64,000 nucleotides of DNA from the NCBI RefSeq assembly GCF_030816615.1, contig NZ_JAUSYD010000001.1, forward strand, positions 1,240,001 to 1,304,000. The letters are read 5' to 3'. Each line of letters starts with the position of its first letter. The stretch's first letter is position 1. This document shows, piece after piece, positions 23,529 through 32,803 of the stretch. Below the pieces are notes generated by a model that was not told the DNA's origin, searched no databases, and worked only from the letters and a program-made list of their open reading frames with translations. Origin of the DNA: Streptomyces sp. B1I3. Lineage in GTDB: Bacteria > Actinomycetota > Actinomycetes > Streptomycetales > Streptomycetaceae. Made by a program: the position numbers and the translations under genes.

Positions 23529-25721
23529 ATGACACAGGCCGCACCCACGGGCGCCGGCGCGCCCACGGGAAGAGCCATCCGGGAACTGCTCGACGACGCC
23601 AGGCGGCTCGCCGACGCGGCCGGCGCGGTCCTCGCCGACCACGCCCACGCCGTCGAGGCCGTGCACAGCACGCTCGCTCCACTCCTTGACTCCCTGGTCG
23701 GCCGGGAGCTGGCCGGGATCCCCGCCGGCCGGCTGGGCGACGTCACCGAGGGCCGGCTCCTGCTCGGCGCCCTCGAGCAGGCCGGTTACACGACGGTCGG
23801 CCGGGTCCACGCCGCCGGGCGCTACGAGCTCCGCCAGATCCCCGGCGTCGGGGCGCGGACGGCCGATCAGGCCCTGGCCGCCGCACGCCAGATCGCGCAC
23901 GCGGTCCGGGACACCGTGGCCGTACGGCTGGACGTGCACGAGGCGGACGCGGCGGAAGGCGCCACGACCGCGCTGGTCGTCGCCCTGCACCGGCTCGCCG
24001 GGGCGGGCGACGACGCGCGCCGGGCCGCCACCGCCGCGCGGCGTCTCGCCGCGGAGCTGGAACCGCTGCTTGCCGCGGCCGTACCGGCGGCGAGCCGGCT
24101 GCGCCTGCTGCTCGCGGGGCGCGCGGCCCGTGCCCGGGCACGGGAGGCCGTCGCCTCCGTGCGGGCCGTGCTGGACGAGGCGGTGGCATGTGAACTGCCG
24201 TTGCTGTTCGGGCAGGTGTCGGTGGACCTGCTGCGGTCTCCGGCGTCGCCCGCCGAGGCCTGGGTGGACTTCGAGCTGCGGTCGGCGGAGTACTACGGTC
24301 TGCTCGCCGAGCTGTCCGGCACCGGACCCGGCCGGGACGCCGCCGAAGGTTTCCTGCCCGCCGGCATCGCGGACCGGGTACGGGGGCTGCGGCTCGACGA
24401 CACGCGTCTGCGGGTCTCCCTGCGCGGCTACCAGTCCTTCGGCGCGCGCTTCGCACTCGCACAGAAGCGGGTGATCCTGGGAGACGAGATGGGGCTCGGC
24501 AAGACCGTGCAGGCCATCGCGGCACTGGCCCACCTCGCCGCACACGGCGAGTCGCACTTCCTGGTGGTCTGCCCGGCCAGCGTGCTGATCAACTGGAGGC
24601 GGGAGATCCGGGCCCGCTCCACGCTGCGGGCCGTGCCGGTGCACGGCGCCGAGCGGAGGGACGCGTTCGAGGAGTGGCGCGCGACCGGCGGGGTGGCCGT
24701 GGCCACCTTCGACGCGCTGCACGGCCTGCCGGACGGCCCGGGCTGCGGAATCCGGCCCGGCATGGTCGTCGTGGACGAGGCCCACTTCGTGAAGAACCCC
24801 GCGACCCGGCGGGCCCGTGCCGTGGCCGGCTGGACCGGCCACACCGAACGGGTGCTGTTCCTGACCGGCACCCCGATGGAGAACCGGGTCGAGGAGTTCC
24901 GGAGCCTGGTGCGTCAGCTGCGCCCGGAACTGGCCCCGGCCGTCACCGCCACGCACGGTGTCGCCGGTTCGCACGCCTTCCGCAGAGCCGTCGCCCCGGC
25001 CTATCTCCGTCGCAACCAGGACGACGTCCTCGCCGAACTCCCGGCGCTGGTACCGGCCGACGAGTGGCAGGAGTTCTCCGCCGCCGACCTCGAGGCGTAC
25101 CGCGAGGCGGTCCACTCAGGGCACTTCATGCGGATGCGCCGTGCCGCGTACGCCCGCCCCGCGACGTCGGCGAAGCTGCACCGGCTGCGCGAGCTGGTCG
25201 CGGAGGCCGAGGCCGGCGGGCACAAGGTCGTGGTCTTCTCCTACTTCCGCGACGTGCTGCAGACCGTCCGCGACGCCCTGGGACACCAGGTGTTCGGTCC
25301 GGTCTCCGGGAGCGTTCCGGCGCCCCGCCGGCAGAAACTGGTCGACGCGTTCGGTGCGGCGGACGGACACGCCGTGCTGCTGGGCCAGACACAGGCCGGC
25401 GGTGTCGGGCTCAACATCCAGGCGGCCTCCGTGGTCATCCTGTGCGAGCCGCAGATCAAGCCCACGATGGAACGTCAGGCCGTCGCCAGGGTCCACCGCA
25501 TGGGGCAGATACGGCCGGTCCGCGTCCACCGGCTGCTCGCGGCGGACAGTGTCGACCAGCGGATGCTGGACATCCTGGCGCGCAAGGACCGTCTCTTCGA
25601 CGCGTACGCCCGGCGCAGCGACGTCGCCGAGGCGACGCCGGACGCGGTCGACGTGTCGGACGGGGCGCTGGCCCGGCGCATCGTCGAGGAGGAACAGCGG
25701 CGGCTGGCGGCCGAGGTCTGA
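23529..25721 (+). CDS. SNF2-family DEAD/DEAH-like helicase/translocase with HhH-containing N-terminus
   Basis: A 730-aa ATP-dependent DNA translocase. The first ~300 residues include a helix-hairpin-helix-like segment (YELRQIPGVGARTADQALAAA) and alanine-rich helices. Then come the SNF2 motor motifs: motif I GDEMGLGKTVQAI (about 317-329), motif II VVDEAH (about 414), LTGTPMENR (motif III), and the C-terminal lobe with GGVGLNIQAA and ARVHRMGQIRPVRVHRL (motif VI, about 650). ATG at 23529 follows AGAAGGA. It stands alone. Roles in repair or transcription-coupled remodelling are typical, but the partner is unknown. Confidence 0.9.
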   Translation: MTQAAPTGAGAPTGRAIRELLDDARRLADAAGAVLADHAHAVEAVHSTLAPLLDSLVGRELAGIPAGRLGDVTEGRLLLGALEQAGYTTVGRVHAAGRYELRQIPGVGARTADQALAAARQIAHAVRDTVAVRLDVHEADAAEGATTALVVALHRLAGAGDDARRAATAARRLAAELEPLLAAAVPAASRLRLLLAGRAARARAREAVASVRAVLDEAVACELPLLFGQVSVDLLRSPASPAEAWVDFELRSAEYYGLLAELSGTGPGRDAAEGFLPAGIADRVRGLRLDDTRLRVSLRGYQSFGARFALAQKRVILGDEMGLGKTVQAIAALAHLAAHGESHFLVVCPASVLINWRREIRARSTLRAVPVHGAERRDAFEEWRATGGVAVATFDALHGLPDGPGCGIRPGMVVVDEAHFVKNPATRRARAVAGWTGHTERVLFLTGTPMENRVEEFRSLVRQLRPELAPAVTATHGVAGSHAFRRAVAPAYLRRNQDDVLAELPALVPADEWQEFSAADLEAYREAVHSGHFMRMRRAAYARPATSAKLHRLRELVAEAEAGGHKVVVFSYFRDVLQTVRDALGHQVFGPVSGSVPAPRRQKLVDAFGAADGHAVLLGQTQAGGVGLNIQAASVVILCEPQIKPTMERQAVARVHRMGQIRPVRVHRLLAADSVDQRMLDILARKDRLFDAYARRSDVAEATPDAVDVSDGALARRIVEEEQRRLAAEV

Positions 25722-25743
25722 GCGGCCGCCTCGAACCCGGCCC

Positions 25744-26730
25744 TCAGTGCGTGTGGGTGCTCGCCGCGCCCTCCACATGATGCGGCTCGTACCCGGGGAC
25801 CGTGCCGTCGGGCTTGGCCACCAGCAGCAGTCCGGCCATGCCCATGTCGGAGTGGCTCTGGACGTGGCAGTGGTACATCCAGGCGCCCGCTCCCACGTGT
25901 TCGCCCGCGATGATCTGGAAGCCGAAGGAGTCGGCGGGGCCGCAGATCTTCGTGTCGACGACGCGGCTGGGATCCTCGGGGCCGGTGAGCATCCCGGTCC
26001 TGTTGTCCGCCCAGCGGTGCCCGTGGATGTGGAAGGTGTGGTAGTACTCGCCGTGCGTGATCATGACGACCTCGACCCGGTCGCCCACGGTGGCCTCGAA
26101 GTCGGGACTCTCGTCGGCGGCCTTGTTGTTGATCGTCATGTCGTTGAAGACGATGGTGATCGTACGGTCCGGCAGGACGTCCCCCTTGCGCCGGACGACG
26201 ACGGGTCCGTACAGCCCCTTGCGGATGCCACCGGTGCCGTGATCCGTGCCGACGACGTGGTCGTGGTAGTGCCAGTAGCCGGCGCTGCCCGCCTGCCAGG
26301 TTCCGTCCTTGCGCCGGCCGGGGGCGTGCGTGCGCCAGGTGTACGTACGGGTGCCGCCCGGTTCGACGTGGCTCCGGTTCATGCGCGTGCCGTCGCTCGC
26401 TATGTCGTAGTCGACGCCGTGGACGTGGAGGCTGGCGTCGACGTCCGTGGTGTTCTCGAATTCGATGTGCAGGGTGTCGCCCTCGATGATCTCGATGAGC
26501 GGGCCGGGGATCGACGCCTTGCCCTTCTCCAGGCCGTACCCCATCTGACCGTCCGCCAGCTTCTCGGCGTACAGCTTGAGGTGCCGGACCTGGCCACCCG
26601 CCGGGGCGGTCCTGGCAGGGTTCTCCGCCGGGGTGGCCTGGACGGTGCCGAGCGACATCGATGTCACGCCGGTCGCCGCCGCCACCCCTCCACCCACGAG
26701 CATCCGCCGGTTGAAGGTCCTTCGGTCCAT
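25744..26730 (-). CDS. Two-domain small laccase (multicopper oxidase), Tat-exported
   Basis: A 328-aa extracellular multicopper oxidase of the SLAC type, which oxidises phenols and other reductants and reduces oxygen to water. The N-terminus has a twin-arginine motif (NRRM, in [10 protein letters not shown]) and a hydrophobic core, so it is exported folded with copper. All copper ligands are present: H102, H104, H154/H156/H158, H231, H234, H236, H287, C288, H289, H293 and M298, with Tyr108 in place. The numbering equals that of the S. coelicolor small laccase as I remember it (SCO6712). It is divergent from the ThuA-PQQ gene. The C-terminus is His-rich ([11 protein letters not shown]). Confidence 0.96.
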   Translation of the reverse strand: MDRRTFNRRMLVGGGVAAATGVTSMSLGTVQATPAENPARTAPAGGQVRHLKLYAEKLADGQMGYGLEKGKASIPGPLIEIIEGDTLHIEFENTTDVDASLHVHGVDYDIASDGTRMNRSHVEPGGTRTYTWRTHAPGRRKDGTWQAGSAGYWHYHDHVVGTDHGTGGIRKGLYGPVVVRRKGDVLPDRTITIVFNDMTINNKAADESPDFEATVGDRVEVVMITHGEYYHTFHIHGHRWADNRTGMLTGPEDPSRVVDTKICGPADSFGFQIIAGEHVGAGAWMYHCHVQSHSDMGMAGLLLVAKPDGTVPGYEPHHVEGAASTHTH

Positions 26731-26981
26731 GTCGAACTCCCCAGTGCGAGACGGAAACTGACGCGCTGATCCCCGGAACGGCCCACACCGTAGCCGTGGA
26801 TCCCTCGTTTATCCACACTCAGGACAAAGTTCGTTCGAATGCTGCCGTAGCTATTGGCGAGCCATGAAAAGGGGTCTAGCTTCGTGCGCTGTCGCAGTGA
26901 CCACGAAGGCGCAGTGGCAGTGCATGGAGAGAAGTGCAGTGATCCAGGAAGTGAAGTGACCAAAGAGGGGTGGGTGACCAC
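26731..26981. promoter_or_regulatory. Divergent promoter region, laccase / ThuA-PQQ gene
   Basis: A 251-base shared region. On the plus strand TTGGCG (26854-26859) and TAGCTT (26877-26882) are 17 bases apart, a reasonable housekeeping promoter. An inverted repeat CTTCGTG-N15-CACGAAG (26880-26908) begins within the -10 box, as an operator would. AGAGGGG precedes the plus-strand start. Confidence 0.45.
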
Positions 26982-29480
26982 ATGCAGCGCACACCACATC
27001 ACAGGTCCAGATCGCGTCGCGGGCTCGCGGCGGCGGTGGCGGTCGGCGCTCTGACCGCGTCCCTGCTGGGCGGCAACGCCGCCAGCGCCAGACCGTATCC
27101 GGATCCGGGGCTCGCGGAACGGATGGCGACAACGTTGTCCCTTCCCTCACCGCCGGGCGGGGCCGACGTCAAGGTGCTGGTCTTCCACGCGTCGGCGGGC
27201 GAGGAGTCGCCGACCGTCGACGCGGGGATCGCCGCAGTCGAGAAGATCGGGCTCAGCGGTCCGGCGGCCGGGCGCTTCAAGACCGTGGCCACCGACGACG
27301 CCTCGGTCTTCACCAACGGCAAGCAGCTCGGCAAGTACAACGCCGTCGTCTTCCTGACCGGTGGCGGCGACGTCCTCACCCCGGAGCAGGAGGCGGGTCT
27401 GGAGGCGTACATGGAGGCGGGCGGAGGCTTCCTCGGCATCCATGACGCGGCCCGTACGGAACCGTACTCCGACTGGTTCACCGGCCTGGTCGGTGCCCGC
27501 CCCGCAGCGGGCAGTCCCACGGACGTCCAGCGCGCCACCGTGGAGATCGGCGACCGGCAGCACCCGGCGACCAGGAACCTCCCGCTGGAGTGGAAGCGCC
27601 CGGACACCTGGCTGAACTGGAAGGACAATCCGTCCGGCGACGTGCACACCGTGGCCCGGGTCCGCGAGATCACCTACTCCCCCGGCGAGAGTGCCAACGG
27701 CTGGGACCACCCGGTCTCCTGGTGCCGTGACTACGACGGCGGCCGGTCCTTCTACACGGCCATGGGCGGTACGGTCAGCAGCTTCGCCGAGACCGACTTC
27801 CGGGACCACCTGCGCGGTGCGCTGGCCTGGACGAGCCGCATCTCGCAGGCCGACTGCAAGGCCACCATCGACTCCAACTACACGGCGGAGCGCCTCACCC
27901 GGCCCAACCAGCCCGGGCAGAACGACCAGATCGGTGAGCCGCACGGCCTGGTGACCGCGAAGGACGGGCGGGTCTTCTACGTCGGGCGCGGCGGCACGGA
28001 CAGCAGCGTGCCGGTGGTCACCGACTGGAAGGACCCGAACGTCGGCAAGGGCGAGGGCGAGATCCACGTCTACGACCCGGGGACGAAGAAGGTCACCCTC
28101 GCGGGCAAGCTCAGCGTCTTCGGCAACAAGGGCGGCGGCGACGAGCTGGTCAAGGTGGAGGAGGGACTGCTCGGCATCGAGCTGGACCCGGACTTCACCA
28201 CCAACGGCTGGGTCTACCTGCACTACACCCCGCACGCGAAGATCGATCGCGACAAGCAGACGGCCGTGCGCCAGGTCTCCCGTTTCACCTTCGACCGCGC
28301 CACGAACAAGCTGGACCTGGCATCCGAGAAGGTGCTCCTGCACTGGCCGGTCCAGATCCACAGCTGCTGCCACGCGGGCGGCGGCATGGCCTGGGACTCG
28401 AAGGAGAACCTCTACATCGCGACCGGGGACAACAACTCCTCCGGTTTCAGCGACGGTTACTCCGGCAACAACCCCCAGCCCAACTACAAGGGCCTGTCCT
28501 TCGCCGATGCCCGCCGCACCGCGGGCAACACCAACAACCTCAACGGGAAGATCCTGCGGATCCACCCCGAGGACGACGGCACGTACACCCTGCCGGAGGG
28601 GAACCTCTTCACCGGCGAGGAGTCGGACGAGGGGGGCGGCAAGACACGCGGCGAGATCTACGTGATGGGTGTGCGCAATCCCGCCCGCATCTCCGTCGAC
28701 AAGTCGACCGACACGCTGTACGCCGGCTGGGTCGGCCCCGACGCGGGCGCTCCGAGCACGACCTGGGGTCCCGCCAAGTACGACACGTTCGCGGCGATCA
28801 CGAAGGCCGGCAACCACGGCTGGCCCTACTGCATGGGCAACAAGCAGCCCTACCGCGACCGCAATCTGCCGGACCCGTCCAAGCCGCTGGACTGGTACGA
28901 CTGCGACGCGCCGAAGAACGAGTCGCCCAACAACGACGGACTGGTCAACCTGCCGCCGGTGACCGGCAACACGATCTGGTACTCGCCGCAGGGCGGTGGT
29001 GTGGACTACCCGCGCGACGCCGAGGGCATCCCCAGCTACAAGGTCGAGGACCAGAAGGAGCTCCTGCCCTGGCTCAAGGGCGGCGGCCAGGCCACGATGA
29101 ACGGCCCTGTCTACCGGTACGACGCCGCGAGCGACAGCACGGCCAAGTGGCCCTCGTACTGGGACGGCAAGTGGTTCGTGGGTGACTTCTACGACGACAC
29201 CCAGCCGCGCCACGCCGTGCTCACCGACCCGAAGACGGTCGGCAAGGGCGGGCTCCCCACCCACGCCGAGTCCCTCAAGAAGATCATTCCGGTCGGCGCG
29301 AACGGCATCCGCAACCTCATGGACTGGAAGTTCGCCCCTGACGGTTCCCTCTACGTCCTGGACTACGGGCGCGGCTTCTTCACCTCCGACTCCAAGTCCG
29401 CGCTCTGGCGTGTGACGTACAAGGGCGGCGGTCCGACCCCGGCCGCCGCCGATCTGGCCAGGAAGGCGGCAGCGCAGTGA
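26982..29480 (+). CDS. Secreted ThuA domain + PQQ-type sugar dehydrogenase fusion
   Basis: An 832-aa exported protein. Residues 1-37 form a signal peptide ending in the Ala-Ser-Ala region (SLLGGNAASA). Residues about 63-286 are a ThuA-like domain (VKVLVFHAS, VVFLTGGGDVLTPEQEAGL, GGGFLGIHDAA, FYTAMGG). Residues about 295-832 form a beta-propeller of the soluble glucose/sorbosone dehydrogenase type (PHGLVTAKDGRVFYVGRGG, GLLGIELDPDF, GGGMAWDSKENLYIATGDN, YGRGFF). This would oxidise a sugar outside the cell with PQQ or a similar cofactor. ATG at 26982 is used; GTG codons at 26970 and 26974 lie in the ribosome-binding stretch. It overlaps the next gene by 4 bases (GTGA). Confidence 0.9.
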   Translation: MQRTPHHRSRSRRGLAAAVAVGALTASLLGGNAASARPYPDPGLAERMATTLSLPSPPGGADVKVLVFHASAGEESPTVDAGIAAVEKIGLSGPAAGRFKTVATDDASVFTNGKQLGKYNAVVFLTGGGDVLTPEQEAGLEAYMEAGGGFLGIHDAARTEPYSDWFTGLVGARPAAGSPTDVQRATVEIGDRQHPATRNLPLEWKRPDTWLNWKDNPSGDVHTVARVREITYSPGESANGWDHPVSWCRDYDGGRSFYTAMGGTVSSFAETDFRDHLRGALAWTSRISQADCKATIDSNYTAERLTRPNQPGQNDQIGEPHGLVTAKDGRVFYVGRGGTDSSVPVVTDWKDPNVGKGEGEIHVYDPGTKKVTLAGKLSVFGNKGGGDELVKVEEGLLGIELDPDFTTNGWVYLHYTPHAKIDRDKQTAVRQVSRFTFDRATNKLDLASEKVLLHWPVQIHSCCHAGGGMAWDSKENLYIATGDNNSSGFSDGYSGNNPQPNYKGLSFADARRTAGNTNNLNGKILRIHPEDDGTYTLPEGNLFTGEESDEGGGKTRGEIYVMGVRNPARISVDKSTDTLYAGWVGPDAGAPSTTWGPAKYDTFAAITKAGNHGWPYCMGNKQPYRDRNLPDPSKPLDWYDCDAPKNESPNNDGLVNLPPVTGNTIWYSPQGGGVDYPRDAEGIPSYKVEDQKELLPWLKGGGQATMNGPVYRYDAASDSTAKWPSYWDGKWFVGDFYDDTQPRHAVLTDPKTVGKGGLPTHAESLKKIIPVGANGIRNLMDWKFAPDGSLYVLDYGRGFFTSDSKSALWRVTYKGGGPTPAAADLARKAAAQ

Positions 29481-31711
29481 GACAGCGATCGCTCCTTACG
29501 CGACAGCGGTACCGGCCCGTCAGGGTGTGGCTGGCCCTGCTCGGTTCGTTCCTGATGGTCCTGGGGCTGACGTCGACGGCCGCGTACGGACGTGAGGACG
29601 AACAGGCGGGCGCCGCGGCCGGCCAGGTCCTCGACTGGACCGCCGGCGACCCCATCGACCACTATCTGTCGGCACCGAAGACGGCCGTGGCCGGCGCCGC
29701 GACCATCGTCTTCGAGAACAGCGCCGCCACGGGCAACACGACCGGGATGCCGCACACGCTGACCTTCAGCGTCTCGGACGTGGAATTCAACGACGATGTC
29801 CAGGTGAACATCCTGGCCAACCCCAGCGACAGCGAGGGCGGCAGGCACAGCGTCGAGGTCACCCTCACCCCCGGCCGGTACTTCTACCACTGCACCATTC
29901 CCGGCCACGGGTCCATGCAGGGCATCCTCACCGTGACCGAGGGCGGCGGCGAGGACACCACCGCACCCGAGACCTCGGCGACGGTGGACGGGGACAAGGA
30001 CGCCGACGGCGCGTACATCGGCCAGGCCACCGTCACCGTGGCGGCGACGGACGCCGGTTCGGGCGTCGGCACCGTCGAGTACGCCGTCGGAACCGACGGC
30101 GCCTGGCAGCCGTACACCACGCCCGTCGTGGTCGACCAGGTCGGGACGCACACCGTCCGCTACCGCGCCACCGACAGGTCCGGCAACGTCGCGGCCGAGA
30201 AGGCGGTCGACTTCACCGTCGCCGCACCGCCCACGGACGACGAGACCGCGCCGGAGACCTCGGCGACCGTCTCGGGCGAGAAGGACGACGCGGGTGCCTA
30301 CCTGGGGATGGCCACGGTGACGGTGACCGCGTCGGACACCGGGTCCGGCGTCAACACCATCGAGTACGCCATCGGTGCGGACGGTGCCTGGCAGGCGTAC
30401 ACCGCCCCCGTCATGGTGCACGAGGTCGGGACGCACACGGTCCGCTACCGCGCCACCGACAGGTCCGGCAACGTCGCGGCCGAGAAGGCGGTCGACTTCA
30501 CCGTCACCGCACCGCCGTCGCAGGACAGGACACCGCCGGTGACCGCCGCGGCGGTGACGGGTGACAAGAACTCGGACGGCGCGTTCATCACCAGCGCCAC
30601 GGTCGCGGTCACCGCCACCGATGCCGACTCGGGTGTGGACAAGGTCGAGTACTCCCTCGACGGCGGCCCGTACCTGGCCTACTCCTCCCCCGTCATCGTG
30701 GACCGCGTCGGTCGCCACACCTTCGCCCACCGGGCGACGGACAAGGCGGGCAACACCTCGGAGGCGAAGCAGTCCTCGTTCACCATCGCCGAGAGCGGCG
30801 GTGTGCCCGCACCCAACTGCCCCGAGTACGACGAGCGGCTCACCGTCATCGTCGGTACGGTCGACAGCGGCGTCCCCAACCGGATCACGGGCAATCGCTG
30901 CACGATCAACGAGCTGATCGAGGACGAGAAGGACTGGTCCTCCCACGCCCTGTTCCTCAAGCACGTCGACAAGGTCATCGACAAGCTGCTGGCCGCAGGG
31001 GTGATCGACACCCGTGAGCACAAGAAGATCTACAAGGCGGCCAAGCAGTCCGGCATCGGCAGGCCGGGCCAGGACGAGGGTTACCGCAAGCTCTTCGACG
31101 GCACGGCCGGGTCCCTCGCCGCGTGGGAACAGGTGGGCGGCGGGAAGTTCGGGCTGAACGAGGAGGAGGGCTCGATCACCAGCTCGACCACCGTCGACGG
31201 CATGGGCATGCTGTGGTTCCCGTCCCGGCAGTACGGGGACTTCTCGCTGAAGCTGCAGTGGCGGGACGACGCACCCGGCACGGGCAACGCCAACGGCGGG
31301 GTCTTCGTCCGCTTCCCGAACGTCCACGACCACCCGGAGGAGTCACGTCCCGAGTGGGTCGCCATCAAGTACGGCCATGAGATCCAGGTCAACGACCGGC
31401 CCGACGGCGACATGTACAAGACCGGCTCGATCTACGGCTTCGACCGGGTCGGTCTCGGCGGCGCCGGGGTCACACCCAAGGGCACCTGGAACGACTACGA
31501 GATCCGGGTGGTGGACCAGCACTACTCGGTCTACCGCAACGGTGTCCTGATCAACGAGTTCGACAACAACGGCGGTCAGCTCTTCCAGCCGCCGCGGGGC
31601 GACGACCCGGGCACCGACGGCCGTCGTTACGCCTCCGGCTACATCGGGCTCCAGGTCCACAGCACCACGGACGTGATCTCCTACCGCGACATCCGCATCC
31701 AGGAGTTGTAG
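29477..31711 (+). CDS. Secreted cupredoxin + three OmpL47-type repeats + DUF1080 protein
   Basis: A 744-aa exported protein. A signal peptide covers about residues 1-37. A cupredoxin domain (about 45-157) keeps a full type-1 copper site: H93, C139, H144, M147 (HCTIPGHGSM). Three repeats of about 90 aa with the ATDxSGN signature span 160-249, 256-345 and 352-438. A short helical segment (445-530) leads to a C-terminal DUF1080/3-keto-disaccharide hydrolase-like domain (535-744; YGDFSLKLQWRDDAPGTGNANGG). GTG at 29477 overlaps the upstream stop, so translation is coupled to the ThuA-PQQ gene. Electron acceptance plus sugar binding or cleavage are inferred. Confidence 0.88.
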   Translation: MRQRSLLTRQRYRPVRVWLALLGSFLMVLGLTSTAAYGREDEQAGAAAGQVLDWTAGDPIDHYLSAPKTAVAGAATIVFENSAATGNTTGMPHTLTFSVSDVEFNDDVQVNILANPSDSEGGRHSVEVTLTPGRYFYHCTIPGHGSMQGILTVTEGGGEDTTAPETSATVDGDKDADGAYIGQATVTVAATDAGSGVGTVEYAVGTDGAWQPYTTPVVVDQVGTHTVRYRATDRSGNVAAEKAVDFTVAAPPTDDETAPETSATVSGEKDDAGAYLGMATVTVTASDTGSGVNTIEYAIGADGAWQAYTAPVMVHEVGTHTVRYRATDRSGNVAAEKAVDFTVTAPPSQDRTPPVTAAAVTGDKNSDGAFITSATVAVTATDADSGVDKVEYSLDGGPYLAYSSPVIVDRVGRHTFAHRATDKAGNTSEAKQSSFTIAESGGVPAPNCPEYDERLTVIVGTVDSGVPNRITGNRCTINELIEDEKDWSSHALFLKHVDKVIDKLLAAGVIDTREHKKIYKAAKQSGIGRPGQDEGYRKLFDGTAGSLAAWEQVGGGKFGLNEEEGSITSSTTVDGMGMLWFPSRQYGDFSLKLQWRDDAPGTGNANGGVFVRFPNVHDHPEESRPEWVAIKYGHEIQVNDRPDGDMYKTGSIYGFDRVGLGGAGVTPKGTWNDYEIRVVDQHYSVYRNGVLINEFDNNGGQLFQPPRGDDPGTDGRRYASGYIGLQVHSTTDVISYRDIRIQEL
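30140..30517 (+). repeat. Near-identical internal DNA repeat, ~93 bp, 285 bp apart
   Basis: Bases 30140-30232 and 30425-30517 differ at only about two positions. They encode the same 30-residue stretch of two successive OmpL47-type repeats (ATDRSGNVAAEKAVDFTV). The third repeat is diverged. This indicates recent duplication or gene conversion. Confidence 0.85.
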
Positions 31712-31723
31712 GGCGAGGCACAC

Positions 31724-32803
31724 TCAGGCGGCCGCGGCCGCGTGCTCCGGCACGCGGCCGCGGCCTCCCGGGTGCCGGTGGCGCCACACCCAGAAGACGG
31801 TGCACGAGAGCAGTGACCAGGCCGCCAGCACCAGGAACGGGAACGCGTACTGATGGCCCTGGTAGTAGACCGCCGTGTGCTGTGCGTTGACCGAAGCACC
31901 CGGTGGCAGCCAGCGGCCGATGTGCCCGAGCACCGACGGCAGCAGGGGCCAGGACACCGCGCCACCCGATGACGGGTTGCCCAGCAGCACCATCAGCCCC
32001 CAGGTGGGGAGCATCGCCCAGCGCCCCATGATGGTGTTGAACATGGTGAAGACCATGCCCGACGCGAACATCGTGAGCGCCAGGATCAGCCAGGACTCGA
32101 CGAAGGGCAGATCCAGCGCCCCGAGCCACCAGTCCACCACCGCCGCGATCGCGAAGCCGCCGAGCAGGGCGTAGGCGACGGTGAAGAGGATGCGTTCGAG
32201 GGGATCGAGCGCTCGCGCGTGCACGCTGAGCTGGATGGCCCCCACGAAGCCGATGATGACGGCGGCGAGCGAGATGTAGAAAAGTGCCAGTCCGCGCGGG
32301 TCACCTTCCTGGAGTGGCTTGACGTCCGTGATCGTGACAGGGACCCCGGTGGCCTTCGCGACCTTCGCGCCGGTCTCGGCGAGCAGTTGGGCGACCGTGG
32401 CCCCGCCGGCTCCGGCGATGTCCATGGCCACCCCGCGCTCACCCGGCCGCAGGGTCACGAAGACCTTCTGCTCCTCCATGGCCTGTCGCGCCCCGGCCCG
32501 GGTCGCGTACCGATGCAGGTGGAGGGAGGCGTCGAGGGCCTCATCCATCCCCACGACGAACTTCTTCCCTCCCCGTGCCTCGGCACCGTCGACCACCGCG
32601 GCCGGGATGCTGCGCGGTGTCGGGTCGGCCATCGTGTACGTGTACGAACCGGCGAAGAGGCCGGCCGCGGCGGCGAGGATGAAGAGCAGCACGACCGCCG
32701 GGACGTACGGCGACTGCTTGTACGACGCCCACCTGTCGGCCCGGGTCGGGGGCCTGCCGTGAGCTCCGTGCGCGGGCTGCTCCGCCCCCTCGCCGGCGCT
32801 CAC
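31724..32803 (-). CDS. Six-TM membrane protein, ABC-2/YhgE-type
   Basis: A 359-aa membrane protein. One N-terminal transmembrane helix (YVPAVVLLFILAAAAGLFAG) is followed by an extracytoplasmic domain of about 150 residues and five more helices. This is the plan of YhgE/Pip and ABC-2-type export proteins. No ATPase partner is adjacent. The GTG start at 32803 overlaps the stop of the LigD-type polymerase gene by 4 bases, so the two are co-translated. The C-terminal Arg/Ala tail (EHAAAAA) is encoded by the arm of a long GC hairpin. The function is unknown; the coupling to a DNA polymerase gene may be fortuitous. Confidence 0.8.
   Translation of the reverse strand: MSAGEGAEQPAHGAHGRPPTRADRWASYKQSPYVPAVVLLFILAAAAGLFAGSYTYTMADPTPRSIPAAVVDGAEARGGKKFVVGMDEALDASLHLHRYATRAGARQAMEEQKVFVTLRPGERGVAMDIAGAGGATVAQLLAETGAKVAKATGVPVTITDVKPLQEGDPRGLALFYISLAAVIIGFVGAIQLSVHARALDPLERILFTVAYALLGGFAIAAVVDWWLGALDLPFVESWLILALTMFASGMVFTMFNTIMGRWAMLPTWGLMVLLGNPSSGGAVSWPLLPSVLGHIGRWLPPGASVNAQHTAVYYQGHQYAFPFLVLAAWSLLSCTVFWVWRHRHPGGRGRVPEHAAAAA
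31730..31765. terminator. 15-bp hairpin terminator inside the 3' end of the convergent gene
   Basis: Arms at 31730-31744 and 31751-31765 pair perfectly around a 6-base loop. The hairpin starts 19 bases after the DUF1080 gene stop but lies within the last codons of the convergent membrane gene. It can act for both. Confidence 0.65.

Noticed and set aside
22767-25115. 782-aa minus-strand frame opposite the SNF2 gene
   Set aside because: Antisense shadow with no domain; the SNF2 motifs are on the other strand.
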